The translations under genes and the position numbers were made by a program. The notes beneath the pieces are model-generated. The model saw nothing but the letters and a program-made list of their open reading frames with translations, had not been told where the DNA came from and did no database searches. From Palsa-504 sp963787645 (GTDB lineage Bacteria; Actinomycetota; Actinomycetes; Streptosporangiales; Streptosporangiaceae), in NCBI GenBank assembly GCA_963787645.1, contig CAWBDS010000011.1, positions 806,001 to 870,000 on the forward strand: DNA of 64,000 nt, given 5' to 3'. Positions within the stretch are counted from its first letter, which is position 1. Each line of letters opens with the position of its first letter. Below are positions 37,391 to 45,245 of this stretch, piece by piece.

Positions 37391-37656
37391 GATCCGGCCT
37401 CCGGGTCGCCGTGCTCGGCCTGCCATGCGGCTTCCCATGCGAGGTGCAGGTCCTTGGTCAGGGCGCGGGTCTCCCGCCACGGCTCGGACAAGGTCGGGTA
37501 CACGGCGGACTGCTTGTACCAGCCCGAGGTCAGGTGATGGGTGAGGATCTCGTTCTCGTTTCTGGTCAGCGGCGCGAACATTGCCGGGTCGGCCGTCGCC
37601 ATTGCCGAGTCGTGCGGAACCACGTTGTTCTCGGTGGCGGTCGGGGTGTCGGTCAT
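37387..37656 (-). CDS. Small hypothetical protein of the coupled operon
   Basis: 89 residues with a Thr/Ala-rich start and a Trp-containing helical part (RETRALTKDLHLAWEAAWQA). No family recognised. ATGA overlaps on both sides. Confidence 0.6.
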   Translation of the reverse strand: MTDTPTATENNVVPHDSAMATADPAMFAPLTRNENEILTHHLTSGWYKQSAVYPTLSEPWRETRALTKDLHLAWEAAWQAEHGDPEAGS

Positions 37657-37778
37657 GTGCCTGCCTCCATGTCGGATTGGGGTTCAGTTCTGGTGGTGAG
37701 GCCGCGGGTCAGCAACCACTGCTTGTGGGCGGCACCGGCTCGCTGGGTTTTCTCTGGGGTCACGCGACGGGTGGTCAT
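37653..37778 (-). CDS. 41-residue basic peptide gene in the coupled operon
   Basis: A short frame reads MTTRRVTPEKTQRAGAAHKQ and ends ...EPQSDMEAGT. It is linked to both neighbours by exact ATGA overlaps (37653-37656 and 37775-37778), the same arrangement as the genes around it, which argues that it is translated although it is small. Function unknown. Confidence 0.55.
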   Translation of the reverse strand: MTTRRVTPEKTQRAGAAHKQWLLTRGLTTRTEPQSDMEAGT

Positions 37779-38095
37779 CCGGCCTCCAGTTCTGGTCCGG
37801 TTTCCGGTTGAGGTCGGGCGGTCCGGCCGGGGAAGTCGCCGGGGCGTGGGTCTGCGAAGTGGGCGCGGCCGCCGGGTCCCCAGCGGCGTTCCTCGAGTTC
37901 GGCGTAGCTGATGCCGTGCGTGACGGGACGGGTGATCTTGGCCCAGGCCGCTGCCTCGTCTGCGTTGGCCTGCCGGTAGCCGACCTCGAAACCGGCTCGC
38001 TGCCCGGCCTGGTACATCTCCCTGGCCAGCTGGTGCCGGTAGGCGGTCTCGGCCTCGGCCAGCTCCGCGGCCTCGATTGCTTCGCGCGGGTTCAT
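37775..38095 (-). CDS. Hypothetical protein of the coupled operon
   Basis: 106 residues; the first half is a charged helix (AIEAAELAEAETAYRHQLAR) followed by Tyr/Gly-rich and Pro-rich segments (PRPGDFPGRTARPQPE). No family recognised. ATGA overlaps both neighbours. Confidence 0.6.
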   Translation of the reverse strand: MNPREAIEAAELAEAETAYRHQLAREMYQAGQRAGFEVGYRQANADEAAAWAKITRPVTHGISYAELEERRWGPGGRAHFADPRPGDFPGRTARPQPETGPELEAG

Positions 38096-38622
38096 GCGCC
38101 CGCCTCGGCTTCAGCTTTTGGGGAGGTCCAGCCCTCGATTAGCGCATCGACCAGGGCGTTGATCTCCGGTGTCGGTTGCAGCGGCTCAGGTCTGGGCTGC
38201 GGGACGATTGGTTTCGGCGGGTCATAGGGGACCTTCTCGGCGTCGACCTTGGCGCGGTCGATGTTGAAGATCTCGGCCAGCAGGCCGCGGTCGTGCTCGC
38301 TGGCCCGGTTCCATCCGGCACGGCCGAGAGCCCGCTCCGGAGTCAGCTCTCCGGCCTGGTAGCCCTTGAGGGCCTGGCACACGTCGCAGTATCTGGATGC
38401 GTCATGGCCTTTGATCTGCCGTTCCCGGACCGGGCCACCCGGCTCGGCCAGGCCGACCACCCACGACCCGCCTGCCTTGAGCTGGACCTGAGTCAACCGC
38501 GCGCCTCGACCGAGGGCGTGATCGGTCAGGCGTTCCGGCAGCTTGTCCGATCTTCCGCTGTAGTGGGCGGCGTGCTTGTACGGCGGCCAGAAGTGAAGCT
38601 TGTAGACCATGCTGCGGCTCAT
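38092..38622 (-). CDS. GIY-YIG-like small protein, first gene of the transfer operon
   Basis: The 176-residue protein begins VYKLHFWPPYKHAAHYSGRS, then LPERLTDHALGRGARL and REREIK-like RERQIKGHDASRYCDVC. This spacing resembles actinobacterial GIY-YIG-type proteins (Tyr near the start, HY-x-G, a following Arg/His helix) that are common on mobile elements. A catalytic Glu of the classical fold is not evident. The C-terminal 60 residues are Pro-rich. It is divergent from the GntR gene and likely first in the minus-strand operon. Confidence 0.6.
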   Translation of the reverse strand: MSRSMVYKLHFWPPYKHAAHYSGRSDKLPERLTDHALGRGARLTQVQLKAGGSWVVGLAEPGGPVRERQIKGHDASRYCDVCQALKGYQAGELTPERALGRAGWNRASEHDRGLLAEIFNIDRAKVDAEKVPYDPPKPIVPQPRPEPLQPTPEINALVDALIEGWTSPKAEAEAGA

Positions 38623-38837
38623 GTCGGCCGTCTGCTCGGTCTACAGAGCGAGCGGTGGCGGAGTAAGGACTGTCTGAGCTGCCGCCGCACCAAGTTCAGG
38701 CGGCATGGGCACGTGGGGTGAGGTGGCGTCTTTCTGCCAGGCAGATGGCGTGCTAGCTTGCATGAAAGGGTCCTGTCGCAGGGGCCTTGCCCCCTGGGTG
38801 ATCTTGGCGGATGGTCCAGGGGGCCTTACTATGCCCT

Positions 38838-38854
38838 TATTTGCTTGGGCATAT
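38838..38854. promoter_or_regulatory. Putative GntR operator 1
   Basis: TATTTGCTTGGGCATAT: arms TTTGC/GCATA around a TTGG spacer. Matches operator 2 in spacer and arm sequence. Confidence 0.6.
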
Positions 38855-38888
38855 CATCATCGTGATGTTACCCCGTTCCTGCTGTCAA

Positions 38889-38904
38889 TATGCTTGGGCA
38901 AATA
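38889..38904. promoter_or_regulatory. Putative GntR operator 2
   Basis: TATGCTTGGGCAAATA: arms TATGC/GCAAA around the same TTGG spacer. It lies 25 bases before the preferred TTG start of the regulator gene, so autoregulation is likely. Confidence 0.6.
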
Positions 38905-38929
38905 AACTCAACGAGACTTGGAGCTAAGG

Positions 38930-39733
38930 TTGCCGGCCGGAACTTCGCGATACCTAGACATTGCCGCTGATCTGCGGACTCGCATCCTCAGCGGCGAGTG
39001 GCAGCCCGGAGCGAACCTGCCCCGCATGACAGACCTGTCGCGGCGGTACGGCGTGAACCGGGACACGCTGGCCCGGGCGATCGCGATCCTCGAGGCCGAG
39101 GGCCTGCTGTGGGCCGTTCCGCGTCGGGGCACGGTCGTTCGGTACGGCATGTCGAGGCCGCGGCGGCCGCGCGGGAACCTGGTCAAGCGCAACGCGGCAA
39201 CAGACGAACCCGGGTACAGCTTCCCGAGCGCCAGCGCGCAAGAGGTGTGGGTGCATCATGTGCCGCGCACGGCGAAGCTGGAGAAGCTGACGGATACGCG
39301 GCTGGCCAGGATGCTCGGGGTGCCGGAGGGAACCGAGGTGATGCGTCGGCACCGGGTCACAGGTCCGGCAGGTGAGCCTCCGTTCCAGACGAATGACTCC
39401 TATATTCATCCGCGCGGCCTGGCGGACGCGCCCGAGGTCGCGGCGGCGGCCGAGGCGCCGGGTGACTGGCTATACCGGCTGGAGGCGGCGGGCCACTGGC
39501 CTATCTCATGGCGGGAAACGCACCGGGCCCGGATGCCTTCCAAGGAAGAGGCTGATGAGCTGCAGATCCCGGTCACGATGCCCGTGCTCGAGATCGTGCG
39601 CGTCGGCACGTCGGGGAAGGATGAACGGCCTCTTGAGGTCACCGTCTATGTGATCCCGAGCGATCGCGTCGAACAGGTCGTGGTGCTCGACCGCGCTGAG
39701 GGGGCGGCCGAGCCGTGGCCTGGGCCCGCCTAA
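38930..39733 (+). CDS. GntR-family regulator with UTRA domain (KorSA-like)
   Basis: The 267-residue protein has a GntR winged helix at residues 1-75 (YLDIAADLRTRILSGEWQPG; LSRRYGVNRDTLARAIAILE) and a UTRA ligand domain (MLGVPEGTEVMRRHRV, later LEIVRVGTSGKDERPLEVT). On actinomycete elements such proteins repress transfer and integration genes. Two TTG codons are possible; the one at 38930 is preferred because GGAG lies 6 bases upstream, with 38918 as alternative. The operator pair in front fits it. Confidence 0.85.
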   Translation: MPAGTSRYLDIAADLRTRILSGEWQPGANLPRMTDLSRRYGVNRDTLARAIAILEAEGLLWAVPRRGTVVRYGMSRPRRPRGNLVKRNAATDEPGYSFPSASAQEVWVHHVPRTAKLEKLTDTRLARMLGVPEGTEVMRRHRVTGPAGEPPFQTNDSYIHPRGLADAPEVAAAAEAPGDWLYRLEAAGHWPISWRETHRARMPSKEEADELQIPVTMPVLEIVRVGTSGKDERPLEVTVYVIPSDRVEQVVVLDRAEGAAEPWPGPA

Positions 39734-39740
39734 CGGGTTT

Positions 39741-40502
39741 CTAGTGGGTAGCCGCTGCCGCGGCCGCGCCTAGCGTTATGGGCTCGGTCTGGTCGGAGCT
39801 GCTGTCCGGGGTCCGGACGTCGATGACGATGGCGCTGATGTTGTCCGGTCCTCCGGCCTCTTCAGCCAGGGCGATGAGCTGGCGTACGGCGTCGGCGGGA
39901 TCGGGTATGGCCGCTAGTACGGCGCTGATCTGCTCTTCGCCTACGACGGGGCTTAGGCCATCGGAACAGATCAGGTAGCGGTCGCCGATGCGGAGGTCGC
40001 GAAGGCCGAGATCTGGGGAGCGATCTGGGCGGCCGTCGAGATACCGCGATAGCACCGGTGCCAAGGGGCCAGCGTTCGAGACGAGATTGCCGAGGATGTG
40101 ATCCTCGGTGAGCTGGCGCAGCTGGCCGTCTCGCAATCGGAATGCTCGGGAGTCGCCGATGTGCGCCAAGGCGGCAGTGTCACCTGACCAGAGCATGGCC
40201 GTGAGGGTGGTTCCCATGCCGAACCGGGCTGGGTCCTCGGCTGCCTGACGCGCTACCTCTGCGTTTGCTTCGGTCACCGCGCGGTGGAGGGCTTCCAGTG
40301 GGGCTCCCGCGCCTGGGTCCTCGTCATGGATGCGCAGCGATTCGATCACCGCGGCGCTGGCAACCTCGCCCGCGGCGTGACCACCCATACCGTCGGCGAC
40401 TGCGAACAAGTAATGGCCTGAGTAGGCCGCATCCTCGTTGTTCTGTCGAACGAGACCCGTCTTGCTGGCAGCTGCGGCGGCCAAGGCAAATGCTGCGGTC
40501 AT
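39741..40502 (-). CDS. PP2C-family Ser/Thr phosphatase
   Basis: The 253-residue single-domain phosphatase keeps the metal-binding and catalytic motifs: GLVRQNNEDAAY, FAVADGMGGHAAGEVAS, MGTTLTAMLW, AHIGDSRAFRLRDG, LICSDGLSPVV and GGPDNISAIVIDV. It would remove phosphate from Ser/Thr in proteins with Mn or Mg. No partner kinase is visible in the element. It is convergent with the GntR gene (7 bases between stops). Confidence 0.9.
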   Translation of the reverse strand: MTAAFALAAAAASKTGLVRQNNEDAAYSGHYLFAVADGMGGHAAGEVASAAVIESLRIHDEDPGAGAPLEALHRAVTEANAEVARQAAEDPARFGMGTTLTAMLWSGDTAALAHIGDSRAFRLRDGQLRQLTEDHILGNLVSNAGPLAPVLSRYLDGRPDRSPDLGLRDLRIGDRYLICSDGLSPVVGEEQISAVLAAIPDPADAVRQLIALAEEAGGPDNISAIVIDVRTPDSSSDQTEPITLGAAAAAATH

Positions 40503-40565
40503 ATCTATACATGCCCTCCCAGCTCACGGCTCGCTCTCGTAAACAGAGCATCACAGTAACCCAAT

Positions 40566-40676
40566 CGCGTTAGCAGCTCGGGTCGTGGCGGTCCGGATGG
40601 GTTCAGGCTGGACTACATCGTCGGTCAGTCCTCACTGCATGACAGCACAGGGGTTGAACTGCAACACAAACTGGAG
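40566..40676. repeat. Imperfect direct repeat, copy 1
   Basis: Begins CGCGTTAGCAGCTCGGGTCG and ends near a GAACTGCAACACAAACTG segment. About 110 bases, similar in order and words to 40922-41035. Confidence 0.6.
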
Positions 40677-40921
40677 CACTGCCACGCAGCCCCAGGCCGG
40701 TCGACCGTGGATAGCCTGCCGACTGCAAAAACGCATCATCAGCTTGGGAATCTGTGCCGTCCGGGCCTGTTATACGGGCTGACCTGCGGGGCGGGCTGTC
40801 CGCGAGTGCCCTGAGAGACCCTTCGTCACCGGGGTTAATGGCCCGCTAATGGCCCACGGTCATTCAGATGGCCTGTGCCAAGAAGGTCTTGGGTTGACCT
40901 CGGCGGGCGCCGTGGACTCAA

Positions 40922-41035
40922 CCGCATTAGCAGCTCGGGGCGTAGCTGTCCGGATCGGTTCAAGCTGGACCGGCTTCTTTGATCGGTCCGTCCTGGCCGC
41001 TACCGCACGGTGCTGAACTGCAACCCGAACTGCAA
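40922..41035. repeat. Imperfect direct repeat, copy 2
   Basis: Begins CCGCATTAGCAGCTCGGGGC and ends in two GAACTGCAACCC-type words. It runs into the 5' open frame of the NB-ARC/TPR gene, one reason to place that gene's start later. Confidence 0.6.
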
Positions 41036-41084
41036 CCCGGCAGATCCTGGCGTGCGCTTGCCGGTGTGTGCGTATTGTCACACC

Positions 41085-43871
41085 GTGGATGCGTTCGCCT
41101 GGGCGGTGATCGGTTCGGTGGCCGGGGTTGTGGCCGCTGCTGCTGCGATCGTGTTCGGGGTCATCCCGCTGGTGCAGGCTCGCCGTAAGGCCCGGCTGGA
41201 GCCTCCTGAAGATGCGCTGCGGGCCGAGGTTTCAGGCGGCCAGGGCGTGCAGGTCGGCTCGGGCAATGAGCAGGTGAACCAGTACATCCAGACGTATATA
41301 GAACGTCAGGACCTGCCCGCCGCCCCGGTGTCGGGTCCGGTGGTGGCCGGGGAGATGCCGCAGCGGGCGACCGCGTTCCAGTCCCGCCAGCACTTGGTGG
41401 ACCGGCTAGATGCGAGCGGGCCGGGCGTCACGGTGGTGCGGGCAGTGACCGGGATGCGCGGGGTGGGCAAGACCCAGCTCGCCGCGGCCTACGCCCGGTC
41501 ATGTATCGACGCGGGCTGGCGGCTGGTGGCCTGGGTCAACGCCGCCGATCCGGTGCAGCTGCTAGGCGGCCTGGCGGGCATCGCCGCGACGCTGGGCATC
41601 GAAGAGCCGGGCGCGGACCTGGCCGACCTCGGGCAGGCGGTCCGGCATCGGCTGGAAGCCGACGGGGATCGGTGCCTGGTGGTATTCGACAGTGCTACCG
41701 ATCTGGACGCCCTGGCCCGGTTCGTGCCCGCGGCCGGGCAGTGCCAGGTCATCATCACCAGCAACCAGCTCCAGACCGGCGGGCTCGGCGAGCCGGTCAC
41801 GGTCGACGTGTTCACCGAGGCCGAGGCGCGGGTCTTCTTGGCCCAGCGAACGGGCCGTCCCGATGAGGCCGGGGCGCGGGAACTGGCAGGCGAGCTGGGG
41901 TTCTTGCCGCTGGCCCTGGGCCAGGCCGCCGCGATGATCGTCACTCAGCACCTGGACTATGCGGCCTACCTGGCCCGGCTACGCGCCACGCCGGTCCAGG
42001 ACCTCCTCAAACGTCCGGCCGGGGAACCGTACCCGCATGGCGCCGCCGAGGCCATCGTGCTGGCCCTGGACGCCGCGGCCGACGCCGACCCGGCCGGCCT
42101 GTGCCGGGCGCTGGTCAACGTGGTCGCGCTGTTGTCGGCGGCCGGGGTGTCCCGGGAGCTGCTGTACGCCGCCGGGCAGCAAGGCCTGCTCGCGCTGCCC
42201 GGCACCGTGACGGTCGCTGGCCCGGACAGCGTGGATGAGGCGCTAGGGCAGTTGGCCAGCGCCTCGCTGCTGACCTTCAGCATCGATGATGCCACGGTGG
42301 CCGCGCACCGGCTGACCATGCGCGTCGCGATCGAGCGCCAGGCCCGGGACCGGACCCTGGCCGGGCTTGGCGCAGGTGTCGCCGGACTGCTCGCAGCGGT
42401 AACCGAGTCGCTGCCCGAGCCGTGGCAGAACCGGATCGCCGCCCGCGATGCCATCGGGCAGATCATGGCCCTGCACGAGCACCTGGCCCCCTACGTGGGC
42501 AGCCAAGACGCCGCACTGACCGAAACCGTGCTCGGACTACGCGGCTGGGCGCTGTGGTGCCTGAACGACCTCGGCGACAGCCTCACCCTGGCCATCGACT
42601 ACGGCAAGGCCCTCGTCGCCGACCGCGAGCGGGTCCTGGGCGAGACCCACCCGGACACCCTGACCTCCCGCAACAACCTCGCCGCCGCCTACGACACGGC
42701 CGGGCGGCTGTCCGAGGCGATCCCGCTGTACGAGCGCACCCTGGCCGACCGCGAGCGGGTCCTGGGCGAGACCCACCCGGACACCCTGGGCTCCCGCAAC
42801 AACCTCGCCTACGCCTACCGGGCGGCCGGGCGGCTGGCCGAGGCGATCCCGCTGTACGAGCGCACCCTGGCCGACTGCGAGCGGGTCCTGGGCGAGACCC
42901 ACCCGGACACCCTGACCTCCCGCAACAACCTCGCCTACGCCTACCAGGCGGCCGGGCGGCTGGCCGAGGCGATCCCGCTGTACGAGCGCACCCTGGCCGA
43001 CCGCGAGCGGGTCCTGGGCGAGACCCACCCGGACACCCTGGGCTCCCGCAACAACCTCGCCGCCGCCTACGACACGGCCGGGCGGCTGTCCGAGGCGATC
43101 CCGCTGTACGAGCGCACCCTGGCCGACTGCGAGCGGGTCCTGGGCGAGACCCACCCGTCTACCCTGACCTCCCGCAACAACCTCGCCTACGCCTACCGGG
43201 CGGCCGGGCGGCTGGCCGAGGCGATCCCGCTATTTGAGCGCACCCTGGCCGACCGCGAGCGGGTCCTGGGCGAGACCCACCCGGACACCCTGACCTCCCG
43301 CAACAACCTCGCCTACGCCTACCGGGCGGCCGGGCGGCTGGCCGAGGCGATCCCGCTGTACGAGCGCACCCTGGCCGACCGCGAGCGGCTCCTGGGCGAG
43401 ACCCACCCGTCCACCCTGACCTCCCGCAACAACCTCGCCGCCGCCTACCAGGCGGCCGGGCGGCTGGCCGAGGCGATCCCGCTGTGCGAGCGCACCCTGG
43501 CCGACCGCGAGCGGGTCCTGGGCGAGACCCACCCGGACACCCTGGGCTCCCGCAACAACCTCGCCGCCGCCTACGACACGGCCGGGCGGCTGGCCGAGGC
43601 GATCCCGCTGTACGAGCGCACCCTGGCCGACCGCGAGCGGGTCCTGGGCGAGACCCACCCGTCTACCCTGACCTCCCGCAACAACCTCGCCTACGCCTAC
43701 CAGGCGGCCGGGCGGCTGGCCGAGGCGATCCCGCTGTACGAGCGCACCCTGGCCGACCGCGAGCGGGTCCTGGGCGAGACCCACCCGGACACCCTGACCT
43801 CCCGCAACAACCTCGCCTACGCCTACCAGGCGGCCGGGCGGCTGTCCGAGGCTGAAGATCTGCGGAAATGA
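41085..43871 (+). CDS. Membrane-anchored NB-ARC/TPR protein (STAND-type)
   Basis: With the GTG at 41085 the product has 928 residues: a membrane helix at about 3-27 (WAVIGSVAGVVAAAAAIVFG), a Gly/Asn linker GVQVGSGNEQVNQ, an NB-ARC-type ATPase (P-loop VTGMRGVGKTQLAAAYA at about 121-137; hhhhD motif RCLVVFDSATD; GELGFLPLALGQAA), a helical arm, and ten kinesin-light-chain-like TPRs of 42 residues (HPDTLTSRNNLAAAYDTAGR). STAND proteins are ligand-triggered switches, often in immunity or signalling. No effector domain is visible, so output may come from a partner. The frame is open to 41010; that part is repeat-derived DNA. Confidence 0.82.
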   Translation: MDAFAWAVIGSVAGVVAAAAAIVFGVIPLVQARRKARLEPPEDALRAEVSGGQGVQVGSGNEQVNQYIQTYIERQDLPAAPVSGPVVAGEMPQRATAFQSRQHLVDRLDASGPGVTVVRAVTGMRGVGKTQLAAAYARSCIDAGWRLVAWVNAADPVQLLGGLAGIAATLGIEEPGADLADLGQAVRHRLEADGDRCLVVFDSATDLDALARFVPAAGQCQVIITSNQLQTGGLGEPVTVDVFTEAEARVFLAQRTGRPDEAGARELAGELGFLPLALGQAAAMIVTQHLDYAAYLARLRATPVQDLLKRPAGEPYPHGAAEAIVLALDAAADADPAGLCRALVNVVALLSAAGVSRELLYAAGQQGLLALPGTVTVAGPDSVDEALGQLASASLLTFSIDDATVAAHRLTMRVAIERQARDRTLAGLGAGVAGLLAAVTESLPEPWQNRIAARDAIGQIMALHEHLAPYVGSQDAALTETVLGLRGWALWCLNDLGDSLTLAIDYGKALVADRERVLGETHPDTLTSRNNLAAAYDTAGRLSEAIPLYERTLADRERVLGETHPDTLGSRNNLAYAYRAAGRLAEAIPLYERTLADCERVLGETHPDTLTSRNNLAYAYQAAGRLAEAIPLYERTLADRERVLGETHPDTLGSRNNLAAAYDTAGRLSEAIPLYERTLADCERVLGETHPSTLTSRNNLAYAYRAAGRLAEAIPLFERTLADRERVLGETHPDTLTSRNNLAYAYRAAGRLAEAIPLYERTLADRERLLGETHPSTLTSRNNLAAAYQAAGRLAEAIPLCERTLADRERVLGETHPDTLGSRNNLAAAYDTAGRLAEAIPLYERTLADRERVLGETHPSTLTSRNNLAYAYQAAGRLAEAIPLYERTLADRERVLGETHPDTLTSRNNLAYAYQAAGRLSEAEDLRK
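42618..43855 (+). repeat. Ten near-identical 126-bp repeats encoding TPRs
   Basis: Each unit codes one 42-residue TPR; differences are limited to a few positions (AAAYDTA/YAYRAA/YAYQAA, TS/GS, DT/ST). The same alternatives recur in different units, which is what unequal crossing-over or gene conversion produces. Confidence 0.95.
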
Positions 43872-44142
43872 GGTGAGCCTGAATCATGATTATGCAAGAT
43901 CGTCGAGCGTTGTTCGCTAAGCTGAAAAGCGGAAGGTCGACAGTTCGATCCTGTCCCTGACCACCAGTCGCAGTCCTAGGCGGGTACATGTGACCTGCAG
44001 AGTTGGCCCGAACGCGGGACTGTGCTAGAGGTCTGCGAAGTGCCATGAGTGACCGTTGGAGACCTCTATCGCCTTCTCGTAGTTGCACGCAGACTGCACG
44101 AAGTGAAGAGATGGCTCGGTCTCAGCTCAGGAGTGGGCATAG
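43872..44142. other. Junction between TPR gene and AT-richer cargo
   Basis: Holds the tRNA-like fragment and an 8-bp inverted repeat (AGAGGTCT at 44027-44034, AGACCTCT at 44060-44067). No gene supported. Confidence 0.4.
43939..43966 (+). other. 3' tRNA-like fragment (T arm, acceptor strand, CCA)
   Basis: GACAG-TTCGATC-CTGTC forms a perfect T arm, followed by CCTGACC, A and CCA, as at the 3' end of a tRNA. No matching 5' acceptor strand (GGTCAGG) is found upstream. It looks like an attachment-site fragment left by another element, right at the change from high-GC to lower-GC DNA. Confidence 0.5.
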
Positions 44143-44871
44143 ATGGCTTTGCGGAGAGAAATTGAGATTAAGTCTCAAGAAAACGGTCCGGTTAAGTACA
44201 AACTGGGGCCGGCGCGACTTTATCTTGATGACTTGCAACTAATATATGATACTCTTTTTTCTTTCGCCCGAAAGCGGTCCGGAGATTCAGCCGATACAAA
44301 CTCGGTCCATCTCGAAATTAAGGTTGGAGACGCTGTTGCCGACGAGATCGATGATCTTCGAGATGCTCGACCGGCAGAGCTGAGAAATGTGCGAATTTCT
44401 TTGCGAGATCCGCTGGTTACAGTTTCGCTTCGGAGAAGCTATGCGGATCTCTGGGCGGCATCAACGGACATAGGTAGCCAGGAACTAGCGGCAGGAATTC
44501 GAGACTATGTTAAGGGTCGCCGATCGCTACTCTCTGCCATGCGTTCTACATCCGCGATGTACGTGGGGTCTCTGTTCCTCTACCTTGTAACGGTGCCGAA
44601 CGCCTTCTTGGAAAATAGAACCTACATTGCTGAGGACATCTTCGCTGCCTTGATTGCTTTCACTGTTTTTCTCGCGCTGGCTGTGGGTGGGACTGTTGCT
44701 TATGGGTACAAGTTCGGAGCTGTTCGCATAGTTCCTCGCAAGGAGAATGAGGTCCGTGGTATCGGGTCTGAGACGCGAAAGCAACTGCTAATAGCTTTGG
44801 CTGGCGCAATTATTGGCGCGCTCATAATAGCTGCCGCCGGTCTCTGGGCCGGAGTCTACGTCCACCACTGA
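44143..44871 (+). CDS. Hypothetical membrane protein, lower-GC cargo
   Basis: The 242-residue protein has a soluble N-terminal domain of about 130 residues (ARLYLDDLQLIYDTLFSFAR; RNVRISLRDPLVTVSLRRSY) and three membrane segments (MYVGSLFLYLVTVPNAF; AALIAFTVFLALAVGGTVAY; LLIALAGAIIGALIIAAAGL). No family recognised. Codon use is much less GC-biased than in the element backbone, so it arrived separately. Position at the head of a restriction island suggests, but does not show, a defence role. Confidence 0.7.
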   Translation: MALRREIEIKSQENGPVKYKLGPARLYLDDLQLIYDTLFSFARKRSGDSADTNSVHLEIKVGDAVADEIDDLRDARPAELRNVRISLRDPLVTVSLRRSYADLWAASTDIGSQELAAGIRDYVKGRRSLLSAMRSTSAMYVGSLFLYLVTVPNAFLENRTYIAEDIFAALIAFTVFLALAVGGTVAYGYKFGAVRIVPRKENEVRGIGSETRKQLLIALAGAIIGALIIAAAGLWAGVYVHH

Positions 44872-45245
44872 TACGCAGATTTGGCCGCCTGGATGCAAAC
44901 TACAGGCGCGTGCCAGGTCGGAACTAGCGCGGCAGCTCGCCAGCTCTGTTTACGGTCGTGCATGCGAGCGGTTGTGCACCGACGTTGCTGTACGTTCTGC
45001 CGTACGGGCTTGGTCATATGGGATTATTGACCGTTCGATTCCGGACCGGCGGTGGCACTGGGGTCAGTGAAGGCGTGCAAGGCTTCTTGGCTGCGGAGAG
45101 AATCGCTGCGCCCGCTAGACCGATTAGTGCCTCAGCGAGGAAATTCAACGTCGCATCGTTTGCTTCGTTCCCATGATTTATCCTGACCGTCGTCCGTTCC
45201 GCTGTGTCGCTATTTCTCAGTTGCTCTACCCAGGTGAGACGGCGG
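44872..45245. other. Intergenic stretch without supported gene
   Basis: About 370 bases. A minus-strand frame ending at 45014 reads protein-like but has no start codon with RBS, so it is not called. Confidence 0.4.

Larger units (their letters stand above)
38623..38929. promoter_or_regulatory. Divergent control region of the transfer operon and GntR gene
   Basis: About 300 bases with an AT-rich core at 38825-38910. Two copies of an imperfect palindrome TTTGC-TTGG-GCAAA lie at 38838-38854 (TATTTGCTTGGGCATAT) and 38889-38904 (TATGCTTGGGCAAATA), 35 bases apart. They would overlap promoters on both sides and suit binding of the neighbouring GntR regulator. Confidence 0.65.
40503..41084. other. 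Intergenic region upstream of the NB-ARC/TPR gene
   Basis: About 580 bases containing two diverged direct repeats (40566-40676 and 40922-41035). No supported gene. A TATTGT word at 41073-41078, just before the GTG at 41085, could be a -10 box. Confidence 0.45.

Noticed and set aside
42618..43855. Regular repeats as a possible CRISPR array
   Set aside because: Units are 126 bp, contiguous, without unique spacers, and encode TPRs in frame.
45014..45240. Protein-like minus-strand frame ending near 45014
   Set aside because: It reads plausibly (FLAEALIGLAGAAILSAAKK) but has no start codon or RBS in frame, so it was not called.
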